Part shown: positions 1 to 11,248 of the stretch, in pieces
Numbering within the stretch: the first letter of the stretch is position 1
Layout: every line of letters begins with the position of its first letter
Assembly (NCBI GenBank): GCA_900088475.1
Contig: FLMG01001402.1
Coordinates: 1 to 41,030, forward strand
Reading direction: 5' to 3'
Source: Hyphochytrium catenoides
Lineage: Eukaryota; Sar; Hyphochytriomycetes; Hyphochytriales; Hyphochytriaceae
DNA length: 41,030 bases
Made by a program: the position numbers and the translations under genes
The notes under the pieces: model-generated
The model's input: the letters and a program-made list of their open reading frames with translations, nothing else
Databases searched by the model: none
What the model was told of the DNA's origin: nothing

Positions 1-4
1 CCGG

Positions 5-1460
5 ATGGAGGCTGCTATGAAGGATGAGGTTGAGGCCAAGGCTCGAACATCTCACCTGCGTATGCGGGCATACCAAGAAGCGAGACGAAGATATGAAGGA
101 GGAGAAAAGGTGCCTCCATCACCAGGTCGGTCGTGAAGCTTTTCTTTTTTCTTTTGCTCTCTTCACGTCTTTCAGCCTTTCCGACCATAAAACTGTGTGT
201 TCCAATTGTGGCTAACTCCACAGGCAGGCACTTCTGACATCCCTGAGGATTATATCGCTCAAGCATTAGAGTCTCTTCGCTTGATCGATGAAGCTAAGCG
301 AAAGAAGGACGAGGAGAATGAGAAGAACAGACTAAGATATGAGCAAATTCGACAGGTCACCAAGGCTCTTCCGTTCGCATAAGATTTTCTCTTCAACGTG
401 TCAGCTTGGTCCTTACCTTAGGCATCCCTTTCCCCCAACGTGCTTTGGAGTTTTACTTAAGCGTAGCTCTCCATGTTCTTCTTCGCATTCACAGGCTGAA
501 CTGGCGAGAAGGGAAGAAGAGTTAGCACGACGGAAAGCGCTAGCAGAGAGGAGCCAGAGACTACGGCTACCCTACCCTTGGAAGGAGGTTGTTGATGAAG
601 AGACAGGTAAGACGCGGCAAGTAAAGGCTCTCGAGACGAATCCACTCTAACGCTGTAACTGGCACAGGAAAGCCTTATTATGTGAATGAGTTGACGCAGG
701 AGACGCAGGTGCCATCTAGTCTTCCAAGCACTTTCTGTGCGCCCAGAATCACAGCGATCACCACTAACACACAGCCCATCCCGATCCCCCTTCTAACCTC
801 GTTCCACGCTCACCGAAGTGGGAGAAGCCCAACCCGACACGTTCGAAAACAGTGAGTCAACGGAGCGCAAGGGGTAAGTAGGGACTCTTGGAATAGGTGA
901 CCTTCAGTCTCTCTGGTTGACATCAACCCCTCCCAGTCACGAGGACTGCACTCTCGGTCGTTGACATGGAGGCACATCAGGAGAGTCCATGGGAGGAGCT
1001 TGTGGACGAGGAGACTCAAAAGCCTTACTACTACAATGCCCAGACCGGAGAGACGTCGTGGGAGCCTCCTAAAGTGTCTCTCACGATATCGACTAGGACT
1101 GACGAGCTGGTCCAGGTAAGAGTTAACAGAAAGATAAGTAGGTCATCCCCGGGTAACTACTGACAACTGTTTTCTTATCAAGCAGAGCGAAATAAGGGGT
1201 AAGTAGCACTGTCCTAAGCAACATGGTGCCAACCCCATCTGTGGGCTTTCTATTTTTGCTTCCCCTGCAATCCTCTCCGTCTCCTTTCCTGCTTTGACTC
1301 TTTGTCTAAACGCTAGCTCTCGACCGTTTGCCCTTCGTACGTGTCTCCTACAGATATAGCTGCGGATGGCTGGGAAGAGCTGGTGACCCAGGACGGCGAA
1401 ACTTACTACTATAATGCTGCCCTAAATGTGACCCAGTGGGAGAAACCCGGTAGCCTTTAG
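5..1460 (+). CDS. Triple WW-domain protein with N-terminal coiled coil (5' end probably outside window)
   Basis: Exons: 5-125, 228-355, 495-606, 668-708, 819-873, 937-1115, 1186-1198, 1354-1460; all junctions are GT-AG and keep one frame to the TAG. The visible N-terminal third is charged and helical (runs such as ELARREEELARRK). Three WW domains follow: the first (PWKEVVDEETG to QWEKP) is split over three exons, the second (PWEELVDEETQ to SWEPP) lies in one exon, the third (GWEELVTQDGE to QWEKP) ends the protein. Each keeps both signature Trp residues, the central Tyr pair and the final Pro. WW domains bind proline-rich ligands, often in splicing or transcription factors. An in-frame ATG lies at 5-7, but the true start may be upstream. 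Exon 7 is only 13 nt. No ortholog can be named. Confidence 0.85.
1186..1198 (+). other. 13-nt microexon of the WW gene
   Basis: It is flanked by an upstream acceptor (AAGCAG) and a strong downstream donor (GTAAGTAG). It adds four codons plus one base (Ser-Glu-Ile-Arg) between the second and third WW domains. Leaving it out would shift the frame (13 is not a multiple of 3) and lose the third WW domain, which supports it being a real exon. Confidence 0.7.
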
Positions 1461-1675
1461 AGAGACCTTGAGCTCTGATAGAAGTTAGCAACGGAAGGAA
1501 GCCCATCATCTAGTTCTCTGCCTCCAAAATCCTCCTTCCAGAGCTCATTTATCGTGAAGGATACATCTTGCATCGCACGCAGAGAAGTTTACAAGTAGAG
1601 CCACTACTTCTTGGCGCTTTGCGTGAGCACTTTCGTCTCACTGAGCGTCAAGCTTCTGCTTGGGCGTTCAACCCC

Positions 1676-4600
1676 TCAACGCTCCAAGATGAGAACCAGT
1701 TCGCAGTGTGGAGTTAACGGGAACAGATCCACAGGAATAGCAGCCGTTGGGCGGAATGGCTCTCCCCTAACATTCTGACTCTTTGGACCGCATAGTCTGC
1801 AGTGACATTGCAGTCAGACGCTTTACTCGTCACCGTAACATCTCCTGGCCTCCTAGTATGCTCTACTATGTCTTACCTTCTGATGTCGTCAACAAGAGAA
1901 CCGGTGGGGTTGCAGGAGACATAAACGAGGCGTTTGATTGGTGAGCAAGCCCGAATGGCCCTAAAAGAAGAAGTAGACGGGGTCAGGGCAGTGGAAGGAC
2001 ACGCGAAGGCCGGTAAGATAGGAGTACCCCTTCTAGGACCCTGTCCCGAAGATGAATAACCACTATCCAACGCTTACTTCATCAAGAGCCTTGGTCCACC
2101 TCTCTCTCCCTTCCTTATCCCCTGTCCAATTTCGTCCCGCCACGTTTACTTCCAGATGTTCCTTCTTATTTTGTTGTCCAGACGGCCTTACCGAGTGCAG
2201 TCATGGTGCAATCCACTTCGTGGTGGATCTACGATTGCGGAGATGGGCTTCTTCCTTTCCTGACTCTCCTTTCCTTGAGCCTTTAGTAGCTTATCAAGCA
2301 CAGCCTCAGCCTGAGTAGGAACAAAGTGCAGTGCAATAGATGAGAAGGAAAGTCCATGGTGGGAGCTCTATCAAATAAGGAAAGGTCATAGGAGTTGTGC
2401 CAGAAAAGGAGTGAGTTAGGTCATAAGAAGCAGGACAAGCACGCACTCGGGAGCAGATAAACTCTGCATTGGTGATCTCGTTCAGCTTGGCATTTGCTTC
2501 GGCATCTTCGGTAGCAGCTTTACACAGCTCAATGCCAACAACCTAGCCACATAACACACATCGAATAGTGGGGTGAGGATTCGATGAGTGGCATATCTAC
2601 GGTGCAGTTAAGAGGGACTCTTGGTGAGCATCTGACAAGAATATTAGTTAGGTATCCAATCAGGGACGACCTCCGAAACTGGAAATAGGCAGCTGCAAAC
2701 ACGTTCAGAGTAGGGTAGCATCAGGTTACTCCTGGGCATCAAACCTTCTCAACTTCCTTTGCGGTGCATAGACCGATGGTGCCCGTGCCACAACATACGT
2801 CGTAGACAGTGCTTTCATGACCCAATGCAGCATTGTCCCGTACCAGCTTGTAAAGGATCTCCGCAGCTGGAGTGTTGACCTAAATCCCATGAAGGAGGTA
2901 ACGTAGCAATGAAAGGGGTTAACAAAGGTTTACTTTCAATAACCCCGGATTGCCCCCTGCCTTGTGTCTTCAAAACAATGACCTTCACTGCTGCCTTTAC
3001 CTGGAAGAAAGCGTCTGGCGATACTCTGAACTTCAGCCCTGGCCAATGGAAGGATGAATCAGAAACAATTGTTAGAAACAAGCAAGGGACACAGACAAAC
3101 GGACATGCCAGTGGTTGAATGCAAGCCGGTCAACCAAGAAGGTGTAGGTGTGCCCCTTCCTACAGCTTACCCATGAGCTCTTCTAAGATAAACTCGTCGC
3201 CCCAAAGCCTTTCCATTGGATGGTCAGTGGGAGGACTGGACAATCCTTGATAGTCCTAAAAGGCACACATGGTTGGAAGCACACGAATAGAAGAGGGGAT
3301 GAGAATACGGAAATGCCGGTCGAGCAGACTTGAGAGTCTCGTAGCAGAGAGGAGTGAAGAATCAACGCAAAAGCACTCTGATTCCGAACGACACGTTTTC
3401 CGAACCTGCAGATACAGGGAGGTGAGCTTGAAACCAGAGCCTTCATCCGTCAGATACTCTTTCAGCGCTTGCTTTAGACCATTGACATCCTCATCTGAGA
3501 CCCCCTGCAGGTTCACCTGTATGGATACATTAGATCATTGTCATATCTGGTAATAATGTCCTCCTCTCGATCCCGTCCTGAGCTGAAGGATATGCCCGCT
3601 AACTAGGAGCCTCTTTCGTCAGAGTAGGACGAGTCCGACCTGTATTATGGCCATAAGTCCTCCGGTTCGCTCGCTGTTCCTGGCCGTAAGCTGTCTCCAG
3701 ACTCCCTGATGGGTGAGACGATTGTAGGGAGCGAGGGAAGACTGACGTACGCACTCCTGAAAGCGTGCGCATAGGGCTTTCATCACGGAGGGAACATTAG
3801 GACAATTCTGGGTACAAAGCGTTGTTAAGTGACGGACGTACAAAGTAGTGGCTGCCCTCAGCCAAGAATAGTGAAGGCGGCTGTACTACGGCACCAGGAT
3901 AGGGAAGGAAATGGAGTGCAGTAGGAAAGAAGAAGCATTCTGGGCTCAGCTCGATGAAAGAAGTGCCGTCCTACCTCGGGCGACTCCACCGTAATGGACC
4001 CTTCCTTGTACAGACCCACACGGAAGCCGACGCAAGGCTAGTCCAATGACAACAATAAAGCAGCAATGATAGGCGGATATAAGCAATGATCAGGAAGCAG
4101 AACCTGGCATCTAGGCTTCTTATTCCGGCCTCTCTTTCTCAACGCCTCGTCTTCTTCCCCATTTAACTCTCCATTCAGGAATCGGTACCAGAAGTCCTCA
4201 GAGTCTCTTTGTCGGTACTCACCTGTCCATGAAGGTCGTATCCTGCACTGAACTCGCACTTGTTTCTATAGCCTGTAACTACCGGCGAGGGAACAATGTC
4301 TCTCACCGCTACGGTCAAACCGTTATGGTCTGCCAAGAGTGGCTTCTCGCCCTTTTGAAGAGGTAGTGGAGGCAGAGCGAGAGAGGGAGAGAGCTCTTCC
4401 AACTCTAGTTCATTGACTTCGACACGTAAGGGCTGCTTTAATTGACGGACTTCGCCAGACTTCAACACAACGAGTATTTGACTCGAATGCGACACTACAG
4501 AGGAAGCCTCGGCAAGCCCAACCCAGGAAGCGGTCTCCATGGCGTCTTTGCAGATTTGTACATCAAGATTAGATAAGTTACTGTTGAAAAGGAGTCTTGG

Positions 4601-6894
4601 GAGAGGGGGAGTATGAAGCCAAGGGATTTAGGGAGGGAAGGTGATATGAGCCCTGTAGCACCATGATGGTCAAGGTGAGAACCAGAATGTCGGGGCAGGA
4701 TGTTCAAGAAGAGAGAGAACAACAAGATGATAGAGAACCATACAGATGTACAAGGAAAATGAAAAATTCGCAGGCACAGGTTGTTATCTTTGACACTCGC
4801 GACTCACCGCTCTTTCCTTCTAGGAATGCCCCATTTATCTGGACTAGAGCTCCATCCTTCTTGAGGGCCAACAGGTCACCGCTATGAGAGCAAAGAGACA
4901 TGAAGCCAGTACCTTCCTTGAGCTCGTTCCACTTGTGCGAAGGTCCGGCGTGAAGCAAGTCAGAGGTATAGAGCTGGGATGAGCCTCCGTTAGTTAGCGG
5001 CAATTTAACAAAGCACCCGAAGACAGGAAGGAATCGGGCTTATGCACTCACCGTGCCCTCTACGGATACGGCGACAACCAATCCTCCGTGAAGAGCCGCA
5101 GTCTCAAATGGGGCTGGGGATGTCGCCAATGCAGCCCACTGGGCGCTGCCCCCACTTTCCAGTCCCTTGTCTTCATCCCTACCATGATCTTGCACATCTA
5201 TGGCTACTATGGATCCAGAAGGGGTCACAGCTAAGAGGCGCCCCTGATATGAAAAGAGAGAGGTGAACTCTCCTCCCTCGGCTACACGGGACCAGGTATT
5301 GTCAGCTGTGAAGGAGACACACATAAACGGACAAGTTATTAGTATGGGGTCATGAGGGCTTAAGTCTTAGCTAGAGAGATAGCACGGCCAAGGAATGAAG
5401 GCAGAAAAGCTCACTGCAAGAAAGTGGGCCAACTTTAGACTATGGAATCGAATTTGCTGACTGTCTTTCTATTAAGCGAGGGCCGGAAAGTGAAAGAACT
5501 ATTCAGGTTGCCAAGGTGTGATCTTCCTACCTTTATCTCCTTCTGATTCTGCTCTACTACGGTCCTGCGTGTTGACACGGAATAGGCCATTCCGCCCTGC
5601 AGTGTAGAGATAGCAGCCACTTTGTAGCCAGGATGGCAGCTCAATAGCAGCACCTCCCTCTTTTTCCCCTCCTCCTTTTCTTTGCCCCATCCTGCCTCCT
5701 TTGTTCTTTCCGCCCTGCCCTCCTCCACTCTTCGCCCTCTTTATGAACTCTTTTCTGGTTGCTCGAATAATCTTTATCAATACCCGTCGCATGTTCACCT
5801 CCTTCTGAGCCAATTGACGGTCGTAGGGGACATGGCGCCAGGGGGCAACAACATCTGCAACATCCTTGGGTTCTGCGGTCCCAAGAGAGAGAGACGTGCC
5901 TTCATCTTCCTCGTCTCCTGCCTCTTCTTCATCACCATCTCTAGAGCCGGACTTCTCTTGAGTCTTCCGTCTCTTCTGACTCCTGTCGTCCTGTCTTTCT
6001 CCGCCTTTGGCTTGTCGCTTGGCATGGGCGAACTTCCTAGGGGGTGCGACCTTAACCTCCAGCAGCTTTCCCTTATAAGTCGTCTTGTTGAGTATCTGGC
6101 CGGGAAGGTAATGGATATATAAGCGTAGAAAGTTTCAGTGGACAAAGTGCCAGCAGATGGAGGCAGATGTCCCTTGAAATAGAGAGACAATGACGAAAGT
6201 GAAAGATTGAAGAGTCAGCGTAGAGAGAGATACCACTTCCAAATGCGTAAGGAAGAGTAGGGCCTGGGTCTACGTTCAGAAGACAGCGGATAAAGGAGGG
6301 GAGCGCAAAGCCAAGCAGACCTCCATCCCTCTGGTTCTTGCGTCCACAGAGTCAAACGTCACAAAGCCATAGGAGTCCGTCCGGTTCTGCCGCGAAAGAG
6401 CAAGGTCAGAGAGACTACGACTGAGGGGAGCTTACCCCTCTCTTTTCCTTCGTAGGCCGGAAGGCTGACTCCTATTAGACCTGACGTTCTTGTTCAACTT
6501 TTCACTCTGAATGCTTTGAGAGATTGGTATCATCCTGTCCCTCGCCTACCCTTACGTTATGCCACATTCTCCATCCTGGTCCTATCGTTTGCTTGGTCCT
6601 TCCTCCAGCCTTCCGACTATCGTCCGCCCTGACTCTCTTGCTGTCTGTTCTGCTTCAGGTGCATGTTACCTTATGGACATTTCTGTACTGTAGACCCTCG
6701 AGTTTGTTTAAGAAGTCCCTTAGTTTGCTCTTGTCCGTCCACTTGCCAAAGTTCAGGATACATGCCCGAGGATAGGCATCCATGGGTGTGTCCTCTGCTT
6801 CTGGATTCTCCGCGGGCTCCTCTACCCCATCTACAGCACTCCCCTCGTTCTGTGGAACAGGGACCTGCTCCGCGTCGTCCATTCTGTGCGCCAA
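1676..6894 (-). CDS. TRMT2A: tRNA (uracil-5-)-methyltransferase, TRMT2A/TrmA family, with RRM and inserted beta-propeller-like repeats
   Basis: Sixteen exons on the minus strand: 6894-6670, 6386-6321, 6095-5531, 5305-5052, 4973-4808, 4545-4223, 4037-3975, 3807-3640, 3516-3406, 3255-3171, 3038-3001, 2879-2745, 2542-2447, 2310-2192, 1960-1877, 1796-1676. They total 2619 nt, one frame, 872 residues. Residues 44-115 are an RRM (RNP1-like SYGFVTF). About 170-255 match the TRMT2A linker, ending LPSWLQ. About 253-465 hold Trp-led beta repeats not expected in the family. The catalytic part starts near YRNKCEF (518) and has a FRVSPDAFFQVNTPAAE stretch, SAM motif DVCCGTGTIG (715-724), VDPPRSGLHH (792-801), nucleophile Cys in YVSCNP (C821) and terminal HCELVLILER. 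The family makes 5-methyluridine (T54) in tRNA using SAM. Start: first ATG of the RRM exon. Confidence 0.93.
4400..5600 (-). other. Beta-propeller (tectonin/tachylectin-like) repeat insert inside the TRMT2A-type gene
   Basis: Residues about 253-465, spread over exons 3 to 6, show about five repeats with the pattern Trp-x2-Leu...Phe-x-Ser-Leu-x-Ser-x2-Gly-x-Leu-Leu-Ala-Val-x3-Gly-x-Ile. Example segments are FTSLFSYQGRLLAV and FMSLCSHSGDLLAL. Trp residues fall at 253, 290, 342, 385 and 433, giving blade-sized spacing of 37-52. The insert sits between the LPSWLQ linker and the conserved YRNKCEF block, which are close together in the human and yeast enzymes. Frame and splice signals are continuous on both sides, so it is part of the protein. 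Naming the fold is inference from the repeat pattern. Confidence 0.6.
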
Positions 6895-7794
6895 GGAAGG
6901 TCTACGCTATATAGAGCTAAAGGAGATGTGACACTTAAGGCACATGAGGATGTCAAAGGAAGGAACCTATAACCCGGCGACCGGACAAGTCAGAAGACGG
7001 CCAATGCTTAAGAGTTACTGAGAGCGAGAGAATAGAGAGCTGGGGAGGACGAGCTGTGCACAGTCATCAGGAGCACGGAAGAGGCAGTAGTTGGAGGCGT
7101 GGTGAGGGTGAGAAGGAAGCATCCATGAGCGGAAGCTGGTTGGCATCTCTTGGTGATTTTATGTTCTGATCCTGCCTCCCTGCCATCTGCATCCAGTGAT
7201 TATTCCTCCATCAGTCCGGCAAGGAGGCCCTATTAGAGGAAATACAAAGCGTTCCGTTCCGAATGTCGGTGGGTAGCTGAGCAATTGAGTTTCTTCATAT
7301 GATGCGCAGTACAGTAAGTGAAATGCGGGAGACAGAGGGTTGAATCTATGGTTATAAATACGGCTAAGGAGATAGAGATGGCCTTTCACTTGGTGTGCAG
7401 CTGGATTGAGACTCGAGACTGAAGCCACCGCTCATTCAGTGTCCTCTGGGTCAGATGGTTGCAGGCTCATTTCAGAGACTCATTAGACCCCATAAAGGTC
7501 AGACATCCCGTCACAGAGCCAACGGAGGCCGCATTGTGCCTCACCAAGCTCAATGTCGCAGACTAACTCATCCAGGAAGCATAGACTCTTTCCTCCTTGT
7601 CACTGTCTGCAGGGCCTTGCGTAAGCTCTATCTAGCAGATGCAGAGAATCCGCAGTGTAAACGGCCGCGATCATCCTGCGCATTCAATGAGGGCTGGACA
7701 GTTATAAGAGAGGGTGATAAACGTAGCTGAGGCCAAAGGATACCACCGCACAACGATCCGTCCACCTTGTTTGACAAGTCGCATTACGGGTGCA
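6895..7794. promoter_or_regulatory. Divergent intergenic region between the methyltransferase and coiled-coil genes
   Basis: About 900 bases separate two genes that start in opposite directions, so both promoters should lie here. Short open frames occur on both strands (for example 7159-7428 minus, 7455-7730 plus), but they show no domain signal and no convincing splice partners. No clear TATA element or repeat was found. Confidence 0.3.
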
Positions 7795-8553
7795 ATGAAG
7801 AGCCTGTCAAACACTAGCAAGAGTCGACTGGATGAAGTTCGGCGCGCCGTCGCCAGAGACCTTTACACCAGCGATGCTCAGGCAAGAAAAAGAGGGCTTG
7901 GAGGAGCCTCAAAACCTATGAAGCGAGTGAAATAGTGAGTTGATCTCTTTCTTTTGTCCCATTACCTCCGACCTAAGAGTCTGCCCCTGTCAATAGCGAC
8001 CTCGTAGATATCGTGCAGGAACCTCCACTGCCCATGCCACCACCATCTGTCGAGGAGCTGCAGCTGAGAGAAAAAGTGCGCGCAGCAGCCTTCCGACGCT
8101 TTAGCCAAAATGCAAATCTCTTCAATGACATATTTAGCGAGGACGAGTCCACCGAACGGGGCCCACATGCCATGACGAACAAAGTCAAAAGCCAGAGCTC
8201 TGTCAAGAATGTGATGAAGCAAGAAGACCATTACTCCTTGACGGTCCTAATCAGTAAAATAGCTGAATGCGACTCGGAACTAGTTCAACTGGAAGGCAAA
8301 CAGTCAAAGCTCAACCATAGAGCGGAGAACCTGAAAAGGTAGAGTCGTAGGCCGTCAGACCCGCATCCTCTAAGCTTCCTCAGTGCATTTGCTGACAGAC
8401 TTCTGGCGTGGCAGGTATGAAAATATCAAGAAAGCAATTGCAAGCTCAAGGTCTCCAGCGACCATTCAAAAGCTATCAGAGAATATCGAAGCCGCCCTAA
8501 GAAAGCGGGATAGAGTCAGTGAGGAGGAGAAGCAGAGCATTATCTATTTATGA
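7795..8553 (+). CDS. Uncharacterised coiled-coil protein
   Basis: Three exons: 7795-7934, 7997-8338, 8415-8553; introns 62 and 76 nt, both phase 2, in frame from ATG to TGA (206 residues). The protein is soluble, highly charged and mostly helical. It has a basic N-terminal segment (KPMKRVK), a proline patch (EPPLPMPPPSVEE), a conserved-looking block (VRAAAFRRFSQNANLFNDIF) followed by acidic SEDEST, then a C-terminal coiled coil. Basic and acidic patches would suit a nuclear adaptor, but that is inference. I do not recognise the family. The upstream reading frame stays open before this ATG, so an earlier start is possible. Confidence 0.7.
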
Positions 8554-8879
8554 GGAGTGGGACCGAGCAGAGACCATAAGTTCCCAAGCTTGAGCTGGTG
8601 CTATTTATTGACCTCTAAACTTGACACGCTCGGCCAGCATCAACCATGTACCTTTCCTATTCTTAAGGAGAGGCTTGTCGGGCCACTCTTTCCCATAAAG
8701 GTTATTGACTTATTGCCTGCTATGATGTGGATATGGGCAGTGGTGGACGACGCAGCGGAAGAAGAGAATTAAGTCATAATCTCCCGCTGAAAGAAAAAGA
8801 CGGGCAAAGGTGGTTGATGATGCCAAAGAGAGCTATAAATAGGATTATCTGTAACAAGGTGATGGCTATTCTCCTAAGC
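8554..8879. other. Convergent intergenic spacer
   Basis: About 330 bases between the stop codons of two converging genes. A short open frame (8557-8772) has no recognisable product. Presumed to hold the 3' UTRs of both genes; nothing else seen. Confidence 0.4.
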
Positions 8880-10145
8880 CTATCGCCATCTCTTGTCCTG
8901 ACTGTGGACCGCTAAGATATTGCCTGAGGCTGCCCGGAACATCCGATCAAATACTGCCAGCGTGTGCTCGTGCTGCGACCGGGAGACATCAGCCAAAAAA
9001 ACATGCGTCGCACCCTTAAACTCCTCTGTCCATCTAAGGACACCAAATAGACTGTTGGCAGCTTCTGACACAGAACCTTCAGGAGAAAGGTCTCTGTAAG
9101 CCAAGACCTTGCTTTTCAGGTGTGCTAGACTACCGTTGAAGTCCACGACTACCGCTTTCGCTAGATGCGAGGCAACATAAGACTCGTTTGCTAATTTGAC
9201 TTCCTCAGATGACTCCTCTGCCGAGTCAAAGGAAATAATGAATGTCTCCAACCCTGCGGGGGCATAGTGCGTGATCAAACCTCCTGGAGCTTGTTGGCTC
9301 TGGGAGGTATCTGCTGCGCGAGTCACGCTAATAACCTTTATCCTAGCCAATCCTGCTGCATCCAGGGCTTCACGTAGGGCTTGGTCCGACACCCCGCCTC
9401 GTCTAAACAATATCAGCTCGTTGGTGTCGTCGCAAATTTTGGCGACTGTCGATTCTATTCCAACTTGACAAGTACCGTGGCCATCCTCTTCACCGTTGAT
9501 TATACTGATAGGGCAGCGGCCAAGGTCAGCTAGCACATGACGGGCGGAGGTCGGACTGACATGGCCGAACTTGTTCGCACTTGGAGCGGCGATGGGCACC
9601 TTAGCTGCCGCTAGCAGTCGCTGAGCTATAGGATGTGCAGGAACCCTTATCCCCACGAACCCAGTGTGAGCAGTGACATCAGGAGGAATTTTGCTGCTTG
9701 CCTTGGAGATCAGCGTGAGTGGGCCTGGCCAGAAAGACTGGGCCAAGTGTATGAATATCTTACGACCCTGTTCAGTGAGCTCTAGCAGTGGGAACGCCTC
9801 TTCTAGATAGCTCACATGAACAATCAGCGGATCGGTCAGAGGCCTTCCTTTGTACTCGAAAATTTTGAGCACCGCATCTCGCGAAAGGGCATTAGCACCC
9901 AGACCATAAACAGTCTCCGTTGGAAAGGCCACACAATTCCCAGAGCGTAGCTCCTTGCCAGCTTGGTTGAAGTGCTCCTCACTAAGGGAGAGGAGCTTTG
10001 CTTCGCTGTGCTCCATCGCAATTAAGGCCCTTCTCGTCGTACTTGTCGTTCGACCCCAGAGTTGCCGTCCGGGCAGCTCGTTGACGAATGTGCGGATGAC
10101 TCTATGACAGGGTCTCTCCTTGAGGTGCAGGAAGCTCCTCAGCAT
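8880..10145 (-). CDS. SUA5: Threonylcarbamoyl-AMP synthase (Sua5/YrdC/YRDC family)
   Basis: Single exon, 421 residues. The enzyme makes L-threonylcarbamoyl-AMP from threonine, bicarbonate and ATP, the first step of the t6A37 modification of ANN-decoding tRNAs. Residues about 55-250 form the YrdC domain, with FPTETVYGLG (74-83), K99 and R101 of the KxR motif, FWPGPLT (138-144), and SAN (189-191) of the SxN motif. A linker APGGLITHYAP (286-296) leads to a C-terminal Sua5 domain, so this is the long Sua5 form rather than stand-alone YrdC. The first 43 residues are rich in Arg and Ser/Thr with almost no acidic residues, like a mitochondrial presequence; Met44 could start a cytosolic form. Its 3' end converges on the coiled-coil gene. 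Confidence 0.95.
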   Translation of the reverse strand: MLRSFLHLKERPCHRVIRTFVNELPGRQLWGRTTSTTRRALIAMEHSEAKLLSLSEEHFNQAGKELRSGNCVAFPTETVYGLGANALSRDAVLKIFEYKGRPLTDPLIVHVSYLEEAFPLLELTEQGRKIFIHLAQSFWPGPLTLISKASSKIPPDVTAHTGFVGIRVPAHPIAQRLLAAAKVPIAAPSANKFGHVSPTSARHVLADLGRCPISIINGEEDGHGTCQVGIESTVAKICDDTNELILFRRGGVSDQALREALDAAGLARIKVISVTRAADTSQSQQAPGGLITHYAPAGLETFIISFDSAEESSEEVKLANESYVASHLAKAVVVDFNGSLAHLKSKVLAYRDLSPEGSVSEAANSLFGVLRWTEEFKGATHVFLADVSRSQHEHTLAVFDRMFRAASGNILAVHSQDKRWR

Positions 10146-11248
10146 ACTCGTCAGGTACCCTTTCCTCCTGACGGTTGATGTACAGCCAGACTCACATAGG
10201 AGTTACCCTGGCATGAACTCTGGATATGTGACGTGAAGCTCGTTCGGTCAGCGTCACACAGTGGCCCTTGCGGCTTCATTCACCCCAAGCGACACCGCTC
10301 CAAATAGATAAAGAGGGGTGTACTCTGTCTGTTTACCTCGCTTCCTCTCCCTGGCTCATCTCTCCTCTTCTTTCCCTCTCTCTCTCTCTGTCTGTCTGTC
10401 TATCTGTCTGTGTCTCTCTGTCTCTCTCTCTCATCTCTCTGTCTCTCTGTCTGTCTGTCTGTCTGTCTCTCGCTACCACACTCACACTCACACACTCATT
10501 CTCTTGGTTTTTAATTCACGCTCTCTTGGTCTCTGCCCTCCCTCTCTTCTCTCCTATCTCGGCCTCCTCTGTCTCCCTCCGTTCCCCCCTTTCTCCCTGA
10601 CTTTGCATCTATCTCTGTTTATCTCTTTCCCGCTCTCTTTGTCTCTCTCTTCCACTCTGCTTCTCTCCCTCTCTGTCTCCTCCAGTCCGATGAAGCATCA
10701 GAACATTCTCATCCCAGCGCACCAACCAACCAACATCGGTCACCCAAAGAAGCACCGAAAGCTCTAGTGGTCCCCTAACAATGCTTAGACCAGAAACCAT
10801 CACATAGACCGCCTGTTCCATATCTATTCAGGATCAATAAAGACGTGATAAGAATTGAATGATCTTTATACGGAATACCACCAAAAGGACGCTTCCTCCT
10901 ACCCCGGAGTAAATGGCGGTTATTGAGCAATTGTGTAGTAGATAGGTATCGAGAAGAAAGCGCAGTGGCGCTGGCTACCCTAGCTGGTCCATCGGGAAGG
11001 TCCCCCTTAGGTGTACAGCTAGCGTAGTTCAACTCTAACAACAACAACAGTAGAACCTTCGGCATTGACACATCACTTCGATCTTTTGATCAGAACTTCC
11101 TGCACCGATCTGAAGCCCCACGTCATCACTGCAGTCGGATCTGAAGCTTGTGAAGATCTCAATCTTCAAATAGTGGGAGCAACCACATTATTGATTCTTA
11201 GTAGCGTCAAGCATCGGCAAGACTCCTTAAAAAGTGGACCGGTCAAGG
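10146..11248. promoter_or_regulatory. Divergent intergenic region with CT-rich satellite
   Basis: About 1.1 kb between the Sua5 start (minus) and the C2-protein start (plus), so it should hold both promoters. Its middle third is almost pure pyrimidine on the plus strand. Open frames across it encode only Ser/Leu/Val runs from the repeat and are not taken as genes. Confidence 0.35.
10372..10690. repeat. Polypyrimidine microsatellite (TCTC/TCTG)n
   Basis: From 10372 to about 10470 the sequence is nearly all TCTC and TCTG units with few interruptions, then a short CACTCACAC run near 10480-10495, then a looser CT-rich tract to about 10690. The reverse strand is a purine tract. Such mirror-type purine/pyrimidine runs can form triplex DNA and are usually length-variable. 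Confidence 0.85.

Noticed and set aside
852-868. Donor GTGAGT at 852 in the WW gene
   Set aside because: Reading through to the GTAAGT donor at 874 keeps the frame with the next exon (phase 1), while use of 852 would not.
5795-6190. 131-codon minus-strand frame in the methyltransferase gene
   Set aside because: Out of frame with the RRM exon at 6095-5531, which matches the family and joins both neighbours correctly.
10268-10767. Two overlapping plus-strand frames of 110-149 codons
   Set aside because: They are translations of the TCTC/TCTG microsatellite (Ser/Leu/Val/Cys only).
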